Shown here piece after piece: positions 1 to 7,434 of a stretch of DNA of 42,552 nt (the first letter of the stretch is position 1; every line of letters starts with the position of its first letter). The notes under the pieces are model-generated. The model was not told where the DNA came from. It saw only the letters and a program-made list of their open reading frames with translations, and did no database searches. The DNA is taken from the NCBI GenBank assembly GCA_025210485.1, contig JAOARN010000107.1, positions 1 through 42,552 on the forward strand, written 5' to 3'. Origin of the DNA: Marinifilaceae bacterium. Its GTDB lineage: Bacteria; Bacteroidota; Bacteroidia; Bacteroidales; Marinifilaceae. The position numbers and the translations under genes are program-made.

Positions 1-2
1 CA

Positions 3-182
3 GAATTAACAGCTCATGAAGATATAAGAAAGAAAGGATTTGATGATGGTCTTGAACAGGGAGAAGTAAATATTATCCTTACCATGTATAAAAATGGTGT
101 TAGTATACAAGATATTTCAAATATGACTAATATTTCGATTGAAAAAATAGAGAGAATTATTCAGGAGAATAGTATTGAATAA
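3..182 (+). CDS. Rpn/PD-(D/E)XK family transposase-nuclease, C-terminal part (5' truncated by window)
   Basis: An open frame enters from the left edge and stops with TAA, giving the last 59 residues of a protein. The tail has a glycine-rich GFDDGLEQGE stretch, then a short helical region ending GVSIQDISNMTNISIEKI. This is the usual end of Rpn (recombination-promoting nuclease, PDDEXK_2) proteins, where an EG-repeat linker is followed by a small HTH-like tail. The nuclease core lies outside the window, so catalytic residues cannot be judged. The next frame, 7 bp downstream, begins like the N-terminus of the same family, so the two were probably a tandem pair. The family call rests only on the tail and is moderate. 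Confidence 0.6.
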   Translation, partial: ELTAHEDIRKKGFDDGLEQGEVNIILTMYKNGVSIQDISNMTNISIEKIERIIQENSIE

Positions 183-189
183 AAAACTA

Positions 190-285
190 ATGACAATGAA
201 ATATTTAGATCCCAAAAATGATTTAATCTTTAAGAAGATTTTCGGTGAGCATAAGGATTTATTTTTAATCAAGACTAAATTGTAA
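190..285 (+). pseudogene. Truncated N-terminus of a second Rpn/PD-(D/E)XK transposase-nuclease
   Basis: A 31-codon frame starts ATG and ends TAA. It opens MKYLDPKNDLIFKKIFGEH (after an extra MT), the characteristic first residues of Bacteroidota Rpn/PDDEXK_2 proteins. It then runs into unrelated sequence after GEHKDLF and stops. A normal member is roughly 300 residues, so over 90% is missing. It follows the stop of another Rpn-family frame by 7 bp. I read it as the stump left by a deletion or failed duplication. A frameshift in a longer copy is less likely, because no further Rpn-like residues were found before the sbcC terminator. Confidence 0.65.
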
Positions 286-340
286 AACTAAATGGTAAAA
301 TCGACAAGACCAGGATGTTTAATCCAACAAAAAGTATAGT

Positions 341-370
341 AGGAGACAGATAATAAAATATCTATCTCCT
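341..370 (-). terminator. Hairpin terminator downstream of sbcC
   Basis: Arms 341-352 and 359-370 pair over 12 bp with one C/A mismatch, around a 6-nt loop. The hairpin lies 16 bp past the sbcC stop codon. Read on the minus strand it is followed within a few bases by a T5 run. Confidence 0.55.
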
Positions 371-385
371 CTGTTAAGGTTCATA

Positions 386-3300
386 TTATTCTTTCATAAA
401 TATCTTACTATATCCTTGTGAATTTTTCTCCAAAACGACTTGAGTTGTAATTCTTTCTTTTAATGCTTCAACGTGGCTAATTATTCCAATTGTTCTATTT
501 GATTCGGCTTGAAGTTTTTCTAAAGTGGATAAAGCTATATCCAGTGTTTCTTGATCCAAACTTCCAAAACCTTCGTCGATAAACAAGCTTTCAATTTTAG
601 TGTTCTGACCTGCCAAGTCTGACAAACCTAGAGCTAATGCCATAGATACTAAAAAGGTTTCCCCTCCTGATAATGTTCTGACGCTTCTCTCTGTGTCACC
701 TTGTATACAGTCAATTACAAATAGATCATCGGCTTTGGTTTTGTTGTATTTTATTAAGTATCTGCTATTTAATTTTTGTAGATGTTTGTTTGCAGTATTA
801 AGCATTTGAAGAAGTGTTAATTCTTGTGCAAATTTTGAGAATTTACTGCCTTTGGCATCACCGATTAAATGGTTGATAATTGCCCATTTATTTAGCTCTT
901 TTTCCTGTTTTTTGATTTCAATTTCAATTTCTGAATACTTTGATTTTAATTCTTTGTCTTTTTTAATTTGACTGTGTAACGCACCGATTTCTTGATTTAG
1001 TTGTGCTGTTTTGCTTTTCAGACTTGATTGTTTGGTTGTCAGTTCTAGCAAATTATAATTACTGTTATTTTTTGAATATAGCTTCTCTAATTTAGCTCTA
1101 TTATCAGCTATGCTTTGTTTGAGTTGAATTAATTTCTTTTCAATTTTATTCAATTTATTTTTGAATTTTTCTGCTTCATCTTGGTCTAGAATTGATGTCT
1201 CAATTTCTTTTAAGTCTATAAAGCCCATTTTAACTAATTCTTGTTGTGCTGATTTTATCTGTTCATTCAATAAATTTCCAGTTTGTTTGATTCTTAAATT
1301 AGAGGTTTCTAATTGGTCGATATTATAAGATATTTTTTCGTCTAATTTGATAAGTTTTCCACTAATTAATGATTTTGTATCTAGCGATTTGTTGATTTTT
1401 AATTCAATTTCTTGTAGAAAGTCATCTGGATTTTTCTCTCCGAATAGATCATGTCTGATTTTAGTAATCCGTTTAAAATCAAGACTTAATCTTGAGATTT
1501 CATCTTCTGTTTTTATGATGATTTTATCAAGATCGACTAGATTATTAGTCTTAATATTTAATTCAGTATTTAGTCTTTCTATATCTTTTTCAATTTCAAT
1601 TAGAGAGTCTTTCTTCTCTTCGTATTTACTTAGTTTTGTTTCCAGTATAGGGAATATACGATTTAGTAAAACTTCATCTTTAATTATGTCTTTGTAAAGA
1701 AGACTTTCGTCAGTTATTAATTTTATCCTGCCGCTTAAGTAATTTATTTCATTAAATATATTTTCTGCCATATCAATATATTTTATGAGTTTTTCTTGGG
1801 AAATAATCTTGAATTTAATTTCCTCAAGTTTTTTAAGCTTAGAAATAATATATTCCTTTGAGTTTGAAATTTTATCCAAATTATATTTGTTTTCAATATT
1901 AATTTCGATGCTCTCAATCTCGATTTGAGTTCTCTGTATTTCTTCAGTTATTTTCTTTATTCTTTCATCAACTAATTTTGATTTTTGTTCCAATTCAGTT
2001 TTAAGTTTTTCTTCTTTGTTTTGAATTTTTTTTAGTTCTGAATTTTTTAGTTCTATTGTTTCGAGTTGCGATTTAGTGGTATCAATTATTGCCTTGTACT
2101 CTTTTTTATAAGGATGTTCGGTTGATCCGCATATTGGACATCTTTGATCTTTTTGTAGTTCTTTTCTGTCTTTTTCGTATGCTTTTTCTTTTAATTCTCG
2201 CTGAAATCTAGCATTTAATTCGACTAAACTTAAATCTGAAATTTCTAATTCTTTAGATATATTTAATAGCTTCTCTTCTGATTTATTTAGCTTATTGATT
2301 AATTCAATATGTTCAGTTTTATTTTGTTTGATTTCATCCGAAAGTTTATGATAGTTATTCGTTCTGAGAATTAAAATTTCTATATTCGTTTTTGCTGTAT
2401 TAAGTTTATTTTCATGTTCAATAATCTCCTTTTGCGAAATATTCTCCTGTTCGGTCAAGATTGTTATTTTCTTTCTTTTTTCACTTAGGTGATTATTCAA
2501 AATATCTCTTTTCTGACCAATGCTGTATTTGTTCCCTTTCAATATTGTTTGAATATCTTCTTCCAATAAGTCTAAATTTAAATCATTTAGTTTTTTGGCA
2601 ATAGTACTGCTTTCTGATTTCCATTTTGTTAGGTAGTCTCGCAGTTTATCTAGGTTTGGGTTAGATTTTAGAAATTCTGTGATTTTAATTTTTTGCAATT
2701 TTAGTTTTTCTAAAATCACTTTAGATTCATGTATTTCTTTTTCAGTTTTATTTTTTGAATCCTTATGGTCGAGTTTGTTTTTTTCTTTTTCACTTATTGT
2801 AAGCTTTAGCCCTTCAATCTCGTTATCGTATTTTCTGACAGATGAAATTATTACTAAATTTTCTTTTTTGTTGTTCTCTAAGTCGCTGTATTCTTTGTTT
2901 ATTCTTAAGCTTTCCTTATCTAATTTTGCTTTATTAATCTTGTTTTCTTCTTGTTCTTTTTTTGTTTTAATTATGAATTCATTTAGTTCCTTTAAACTTG
3001 TTTCTTTATCTTTTATTCCTTGAATTTCTGGTTTGAGTATGATAGCCTTTTCATGCTTGGCTAATTTTATTTTATTATTTTCTTGGTCTTTTAGCTCAGA
3101 GTTTTGAAGCTCAAGTTCTATTAGTTTTTCTTTGTTTGATTTTTCTAATATTTCAATATTTTGTTTCGTTTCGATTTGCTGTCTAAGCTCATTTTCTTCT
3201 TTTAGGAGTACTTCATATTCTGTGGAGTTATTCTTTAATTCTTCAGTGATTTTCTTTAATTCATCATCGTTTAATCTTTCGATGTTTTCAGTTTTCGCTT

Positions 3301-3922
3301 TAAGTGTATTTAGTCTCTCGGATTCTTCTTTATGTTTTGCAAATGCTGTTTTTCCTATTTCTCTGTATATTTCAGTGCCAGTTATTTTTTCAAGAAGAGC
3401 AGATCTTTCATCAGCTTTTGCTTTTAGGAATTTTGCAAATTCACCTTGTGACAAGAGTATTGATTTAATAAATTGGTCGTAATTTAAGCCAGAAATCTCC
3501 TCGTTTTTCTTGATTACCTCTGATTTCTTCTTGCTAATGATTTCAAATTCTCCGTTATCATTTTTTTTCGATAACTCCATTTGATCTGCATTCAAATTAT
3601 TATTTCTGTTGTAGGCTATGCTCCATTTCGTTCTATAAATTTGATTAGCAGATTCATATTCCAATTCCGCATAACTTTCCCTTGTTCCTCTTGTTATGAT
3701 GGCGCCTGCCTGGTTTATTTTCTCTTTACTAAGACTGCCATTTCTAGGAGTTTGGTTGTATAGAGCCATTGTTATCCCATCAAGAATTGAGCTTTTGCCA
3801 GAACCTGTAACCCCTGTTATAGCAAATAATCCTGTGTCAGCAATAGCTCCTTCTTGGAAATTTAAAGAATTTTTCCCTTTCAGAGAGTTTATATTTAGTA
3901 ATCTTATATTTAGTATCTTCAT
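386..3922 (-). CDS. sbcC: SbcC, ATPase subunit of the SbcCD (Rad50/Mre11-type) nuclease
   Basis: Large SMC-like ATPase of 1178 aa that works with SbcD to open and cut DNA hairpins and protein-blocked ends. Walker A GVTGSGKS is at residues 37-44. A long coiled coil of Lys/Glu/Ile-rich helices fills the middle and is broken near residues 594-600 by a zinc hook, CPICGSTEHP, through which two SbcC molecules join. The ABC signature LSGGE is at 1084-1088 and Walker B LFIDEGFGSLD at about 1112-1122. Length and order are normal for the family. The start is 15 bp after the sbcD stop, so the two are almost certainly cotranscribed and made in fixed ratio. A terminator hairpin follows. Confidence 0.95.
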   Translation of the reverse strand: MKILNIRLLNINSLKGKNSLNFQEGAIADTGLFAITGVTGSGKSSILDGITMALYNQTPRNGSLSKEKINQAGAIITRGTRESYAELEYESANQIYRTKWSIAYNRNNNLNADQMELSKKNDNGEFEIISKKKSEVIKKNEEISGLNYDQFIKSILLSQGEFAKFLKAKADERSALLEKITGTEIYREIGKTAFAKHKEESERLNTLKAKTENIERLNDDELKKITEELKNNSTEYEVLLKEENELRQQIETKQNIEILEKSNKEKLIELELQNSELKDQENNKIKLAKHEKAIILKPEIQGIKDKETSLKELNEFIIKTKKEQEENKINKAKLDKESLRINKEYSDLENNKKENLVIISSVRKYDNEIEGLKLTISEKEKNKLDHKDSKNKTEKEIHESKVILEKLKLQKIKITEFLKSNPNLDKLRDYLTKWKSESSTIAKKLNDLNLDLLEEDIQTILKGNKYSIGQKRDILNNHLSEKRKKITILTEQENISQKEIIEHENKLNTAKTNIEILILRTNNYHKLSDEIKQNKTEHIELINKLNKSEEKLLNISKELEISDLSLVELNARFQRELKEKAYEKDRKELQKDQRCPICGSTEHPYKKEYKAIIDTTKSQLETIELKNSELKKIQNKEEKLKTELEQKSKLVDERIKKITEEIQRTQIEIESIEINIENKYNLDKISNSKEYIISKLKKLEEIKFKIISQEKLIKYIDMAENIFNEINYLSGRIKLITDESLLYKDIIKDEVLLNRIFPILETKLSKYEEKKDSLIEIEKDIERLNTELNIKTNNLVDLDKIIIKTEDEISRLSLDFKRITKIRHDLFGEKNPDDFLQEIELKINKSLDTKSLISGKLIKLDEKISYNIDQLETSNLRIKQTGNLLNEQIKSAQQELVKMGFIDLKEIETSILDQDEAEKFKNKLNKIEKKLIQLKQSIADNRAKLEKLYSKNNSNYNLLELTTKQSSLKSKTAQLNQEIGALHSQIKKDKELKSKYSEIEIEIKKQEKELNKWAIINHLIGDAKGSKFSKFAQELTLLQMLNTANKHLQKLNSRYLIKYNKTKADDLFVIDCIQGDTERSVRTLSGGETFLVSMALALGLSDLAGQNTKIESLFIDEGFGSLDQETLDIALSTLEKLQAESNRTIGIISHVEALKERITTQVVLEKNSQGYSKIFMKE

Positions 3923-3937
3923 CTTGTAATTCTTGAT

Positions 3938-5149
3938 TTATTGATTTTCTGAATTGTGGAAAATCTCAATTAGCTCTTCATAGCAAGTTAATATGTCTTC
4001 AGGGTTTTCAATATCTTCTGACTCTAGCATTTTTTTGAATACATCTTTCGTGCTTAATTCTAGTAGGGAGGTTGTTTCTTCAAACAAATCAGATGTTCCT
4101 GATATTCTATTTTTGAATTTTATGCTCGAATTAATGATTTCAATATTCGGATTTATTTCTGGTAAATTAGGGTATAAGTTCATAATCTCTGAACTGTACT
4201 CATCTTCCTGTATTTGTATCTCAATCCAATCTTTTGTGTGCTCTTTTTTGCAAATATGATCTTGTAGTGATTTTTTCACAGATTCATAGCTGCCTTTAAA
4301 TCTAACTAATTTTCTGAATTTAGGTATTTCAATATCTTCAACACTTATTGAATTGGATAAATTTACAATAATCGCAATCTTTGAGTCTTTCCTTTCACTA
4401 AAACTCAGTGGAATTGGTGATCCAGAATATCTTATGAAATTATTTTGACTTATTTTTTGAGCCTGGTGAATGTGACCCAGTGCAACATAATCAAAATAAT
4501 CACCAAATATCTCTGAACTTACCGAGCCTAAATTTCCAATATGTATATCCCTTTCACTATCGCTTAGTTTGCTACCATTCACGTATAGATGTCCTGTTCC
4601 AATTACAGGTATGTTTTTTTGTTTGTATTTTTGTGTTTTCTCACCAACCAATTTATAGTGGTTCTTTATTCCCTCCTTTATGGCTTTTATCTTATCAGTA
4701 TAATTTTCCCCTGCCTGTGATTTTCGAATATCTTTATCTCGTAGAAATGGTACAGCACAAACCACACACTTAATTTCTTCGTTTTCTTTTATTTCGATAA
4801 TTTCGTCTTCTATCTTTTCCGTTGCTCCTCCAATTACATGAATGTTTAGAAGATTTAATATCTCTTTAGGAGCATTCAATGTGCTTATATAATCATGATT
4901 GCCGCCAATAATAATTATATGTTTGCAATGGGACTTGTATAAAGACATTAAAAATTTATAGTATTGCTGAAGTGCGCTGTTAGGAGGGTAGCCGATATCA
5001 AAAATATCGCCCGCTATAATTAAAATATCTATTTCTTGTTTATTTATTGTTTCGATTAACCAATTTAGGAAAAAATTATGTTCTTCGATTCTTTCTTTGC
5101 CATGCAGTCTTTGTCCTAGATGCCAATCAGAACTATGTAGGATTTTCAT
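3938..5149 (-). CDS. sbcD: SbcD, nuclease subunit of SbcCD
   Basis: Calcineurin-like metallophosphoesterase of 403 aa, the Mre11-type nuclease that cuts DNA when bound to SbcC. Two-metal motifs are visible: SDWHLG at residues 7-12 (Asp8, His10), GDIFD at 47-51, GGNHDY at 82-87, then GTGHLY and LGHIHQ in the middle of the protein. The C-terminal 150 residues form the capping and SbcC-binding part. Length is typical. It is first of the sbcDC pair. Only about 25 bp separate its start codon from a strong upstream hairpin (5175-5215), so it either reads through from the sigma operon or uses a promoter embedded in the hairpin. Confidence 0.95.
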   Translation of the reverse strand: MKILHSSDWHLGQRLHGKERIEEHNFFLNWLIETINKQEIDILIIAGDIFDIGYPPNSALQQYYKFLMSLYKSHCKHIIIIGGNHDYISTLNAPKEILNLLNIHVIGGATEKIEDEIIEIKENEEIKCVVCAVPFLRDKDIRKSQAGENYTDKIKAIKEGIKNHYKLVGEKTQKYKQKNIPVIGTGHLYVNGSKLSDSERDIHIGNLGSVSSEIFGDYFDYVALGHIHQAQKISQNNFIRYSGSPIPLSFSERKDSKIAIIVNLSNSISVEDIEIPKFRKLVRFKGSYESVKKSLQDHICKKEHTKDWIEIQIQEDEYSSEIMNLYPNLPEINPNIEIINSSIKFKNRISGTSDLFEETTSLLELSTKDVFKKMLESEDIENPEDILTCYEELIEIFHNSENQ

Positions 5150-5158
5150 ATTTGCAGT

Positions 5159-5222
5159 ATTGTAATTTTGTGAATTTTGTAAAGATAGCTCTCAAATCGA
5201 GCTATTCTTACAAAATTACAAT
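5159..5222 (-). terminator. Long inverted repeat between the sigma/anti-sigma pair and sbcD
   Basis: Arms 5175-5191 and 5199-5215 pair over 17 bp (one mismatch, one G-T) around a 7-nt loop. An outer copy of the left arm sequence (ATTGTAATTTTGT, 5159-5171) can pair instead with 5210-5222. The element could end transcription of the upstream minus-strand genes or act as an alternating structure just ahead of sbcD. A box matching the Bacteroidota -7 element, TAATTTTG, sits at 5211-5218 on the minus strand, with no clear -33 partner. Confidence 0.5.
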
Positions 5223-5277
5223 AAATTTAATGAATACTTGCATTATGATAATAGGGAGTGTATTTTTTAGTTAAGAC

Positions 5278-5625
5278 TTATAGTCCAAAATTGAAAATTT
5301 CGTAGGCAATCAAAATACATGCTATGATTATAGGTATGGAGATTAGTGTAAATTTAATTGCTAGTTTAGTGTTAAATTTCTGAGTCTGTTTAATAAAATT
5401 GTTAAATGATGATTTCTTTCTTTTTTTTAACTCTTTCTTTAAATGATCCAAATCGTGATTGTAAAAATTAGATGCTTTGCTATACTCCTGTTTGTTTTTG
5501 GTGTTATGGTTTAACCATTTTGCAAATTCATGTTTGTCATAAATGCAAAGATTGTTTTCGATTGCTCTTCTAAACATGTGCCAGGATATTACCCGCGTAG
5601 CATTCTTATTATTCTGAGTCTCCAT
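5278..5625 (-). CDS. Short FecR-like membrane anti-sigma candidate
   Basis: Protein of 115 aa: a soluble, charged N-terminal part and one hydrophobic helix at about residues 88-111, with only a few residues beyond it. The segment FAKWLNHNTKNKQEY (34-48) resembles the cytosolic start of FecR-type anti-sigma factors (W followed by an N-x-x-x-Y/F pattern). The periplasmic FecR sensor domain of typical 300-aa members is absent. Its start is 2 bp after the stop of an ECF sigma gene, the usual order for a sigma/anti-sigma pair. I infer that it holds that sigma factor at the membrane. Similarity is weak and rests mainly on gene order, length and topology. Confidence 0.5.
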   Translation of the reverse strand: METQNNKNATRVISWHMFRRAIENNLCIYDKHEFAKWLNHNTKNKQEYSKASNFYNHDLDHLKKELKKRKKSSFNNFIKQTQKFNTKLAIKFTLISIPIIIACILIAYEIFNFGL

Positions 5626-5627
5626 TT

Positions 5628-6149
5628 TTAAAGAAAAATTTTAGTGTCAATTATTTTGTTAAGTTCAAATCCTATTTCCTCTATAATATTAAGCACAAGT
5701 TTTGGTTTTATCTTTCTTGTTTCACAAATCTTCTTTATGCTGATGTTGTTTACGAAGAAATCACATACAATTTGTTTTGTAGGAGTTTCAAGCATAGAAA
5801 TTTGTTTGTTAATTTCTTTTTTTAAGTCAGTGTTGGATATCTTACTGTATTGATTAGAGAAAAGAAAGGCTTCCGTTTCACGACTTAGATACTTGTCTTG
5901 TATATTGTTATCCTTTATATGATTAAAAGATTTAGTTTTTATAATTTTAAATAAATTATCTTTGAATTTCGAATACTCATTTTCTTGATAGTCTTGTTCG
6001 TTCCATATCTCAACAAAAACTTCGGTAACTATGGATTCTGATATTTCTAAGTCGTGAGTTATAGCATATGAATATTTTATTGCGGAATAAAAAAACTCAT
6101 CATGCATTCTTTTAAATTGTCTAATTGTTTTTAGCGTAGTTTTAGGCAT
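5628..6149 (-). CDS. ECF-type RNA polymerase sigma factor (divergent)
   Basis: Protein of 173 aa with the layout of an extracytoplasmic-function sigma factor. Region 2 is at about residues 10-85 (FFYSAIKYSYAITHD, VFVEIWNEQD, FKIIKTKSFNHIKD) and a region 4 HTH at about 115-165 (LETPTKQIVCDFFVNNISIKKICE). The match to consensus is looser than for the sigma factor encoded divergently at 6479. In region 4 the HTH has ISIKKICETRKIKP where most members have a clearer sequence. It is followed at once by a small one-helix membrane protein that is probably its anti-sigma factor. Targets are not visible; sbcDC lies downstream on the same strand. Confidence 0.75.
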   Translation of the reverse strand: MPKTTLKTIRQFKRMHDEFFYSAIKYSYAITHDLEISESIVTEVFVEIWNEQDYQENEYSKFKDNLFKIIKTKSFNHIKDNNIQDKYLSRETEAFLFSNQYSKISNTDLKKEINKQISMLETPTKQIVCDFFVNNISIKKICETRKIKPKLVLNIIEEIGFELNKIIDTKIFL

Positions 6150-6448
6150 TGTTTTGTTGGTTATTAATTTGGTGATTTTTCAAATAAATTTATGCTTTAT
6201 ATCTGAATTTTAGAAATTTTATCGGATTATTGATTAGTTGGTAGATTTAAATTTACTTTAAAATAGCCTCCTTTGTAGGTTTAGCTTAGTTTTATGTGTG
6301 AAATTTATGATTGGTAATTATTTAATTTTTTTAAGTATACTTTAAATTTAGCTATAGTTTCAAACAAACTGGATTTAAGTTTTTAGAATTAAACTCTATT
6401 TACTATCTTCGGCTGTGCTTTTTAATTACGAGAATATTCTTTTTTTAA
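6150..6448. other. Divergent upstream region between two ECF sigma genes
   Basis: About 300 bp of AT-rich DNA lie between the start codons of oppositely oriented sigma factor genes. It must hold both promoters. No consensus TTTG / TAnnTTTG pair with good spacing stood out, and no ORF of note is present. Confidence 0.4.
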
Positions 6449-6478
6449 TTGAAAAACAAAACTTTCCCTAACCAATTT

Positions 6479-7066
6479 ATGAAACAAGATAATTTATTTA
6501 TAAACAAGCTGATTAAAGGTGATAGCGATGCTTTTAGAAAATTGTATCGTGAAAAATATCCCGTTTTATGTGTGTATGCAAACAAATATATAGGAGATAA
6601 GGGTCTGTGTTCTGATTTGGTTCAAGATATTTTTACAAAAATATGGGATAGCCCTCAGATTATTAAGCCAAATAAATCACTTGATTCATTTTTATTCGTT
6701 TGTGTTAAAAACTCATGTTATTCTTATTTGAAAAAAACACGGAAAAATAATTTAATTGGCATGGAATTGTCATTTGATATAGAACAAGAAAATAATTCAG
6801 CTGATTTTATTAAATTAAACTTGTATGATAAATTATATGGCTTTATAAAAGATTTGCCAGATAGATCCAAACAAATAATGATTATGGCTTTAGGGGGAGA
6901 GTCGAATTCCTATATAATGCAAGAATTAGGAATCTCGATAAATACCGTAAGAACTGTTAAGCAAAGGGTTTATTCTAAAATAAGAGAGAGCGTTGAATTG
7001 ACAACTGATGATGATGTTGATTTTATATTATTTTATCTGTTTAGGAGTGTTGGAGTTTATAATTGA
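6479..7066 (+). CDS. ECF sigma-70 factor, Bacteroides expansion type
   Basis: Protein of 195 aa from the ATG at 6479. A TTG 30 bp upstream (6449) would add ten residues that do not resemble family N-termini, so ATG is preferred. Region 2 is clear (GDSDAFRKLYREKYPVL, DLVQDIFTKIWDSP), and region 4 holds LPDRSKQIMIMALGGESNSYIMQELGISINTVRT, the HTH that reads the -35 element. Such factors usually pair with a FecR anti-sigma and a SusCD-type uptake locus, but neither is next to it here, so it may be an orphan or act in trans. It is divergent from the other ECF gene, with a 300-bp shared upstream region. Confidence 0.85.
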   Translation: MKQDNLFINKLIKGDSDAFRKLYREKYPVLCVYANKYIGDKGLCSDLVQDIFTKIWDSPQIIKPNKSLDSFLFVCVKNSCYSYLKKTRKNNLIGMELSFDIEQENNSADFIKLNLYDKLYGFIKDLPDRSKQIMIMALGGESNSYIMQELGISINTVRTVKQRVYSKIRESVELTTDDDVDFILFYLFRSVGVYN

Positions 7067-7220
7067 TAGATTCCTTATAGGTAGACTACATTGAATTATG
7101 TAATTATAACTATATAAGAAAAGATGTAAATCATATTACGAAAATAATATTTATGATAAAAGTAAAATAGGTGAAATATTGTTTTTTAAAAATTTCATAA
7201 ATTACAATATTGTAAGTGTA

Positions 7221-7365
7221 AAACCTTGCTTAAAAGGCATATATAACAAAGCTCAATGCGAGGTATTATGCTTTGTTGTGTGCAAATAAAAGGTTGTAAG
7301 CCTGAAATAAGTATTAGTGAATAGTTTTTCTTAAATTAAACCATTCTGTAGTTGCACTGATTCTA
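7221..7365. repeat. Dispersed repeat, copy A
   Basis: This stretch resembles 10461-10606. Shared blocks include an AAAGGCAT-type hairpin motif near the left end, AAGG(T/C)TGTAAG followed by TGAAATAAG, and, at the right end, AAATTAAACCA(T/C)TCTGTAGTT followed by ACTGATYCT. There is no reading frame in it. It sits downstream of a sigma factor gene and before the helicase terminator. I see it as a non-coding interspersed element rather than a gene remnant. Confidence 0.6.
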
Positions 7366-7396
7366 ATTGATTTATATTATGTGATTGTCGTAAACA

Positions 7397-7427
7397 AAAA
7401 AAGACCGCCTAATAGACAGTCTTTTTT
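7397..7427 (-). terminator. Terminator of the DEAD-box helicase gene
   Basis: Arms AAAAAAGAC (7397-7405) and GTCTTTTTT (7419-7427) form a 9-bp stem 8 bp beyond the helicase stop. On the minus strand the second arm ends in a T-run, the classic Rho-independent form. Confidence 0.75.
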
Positions 7428-7434
7428 ATATTGA

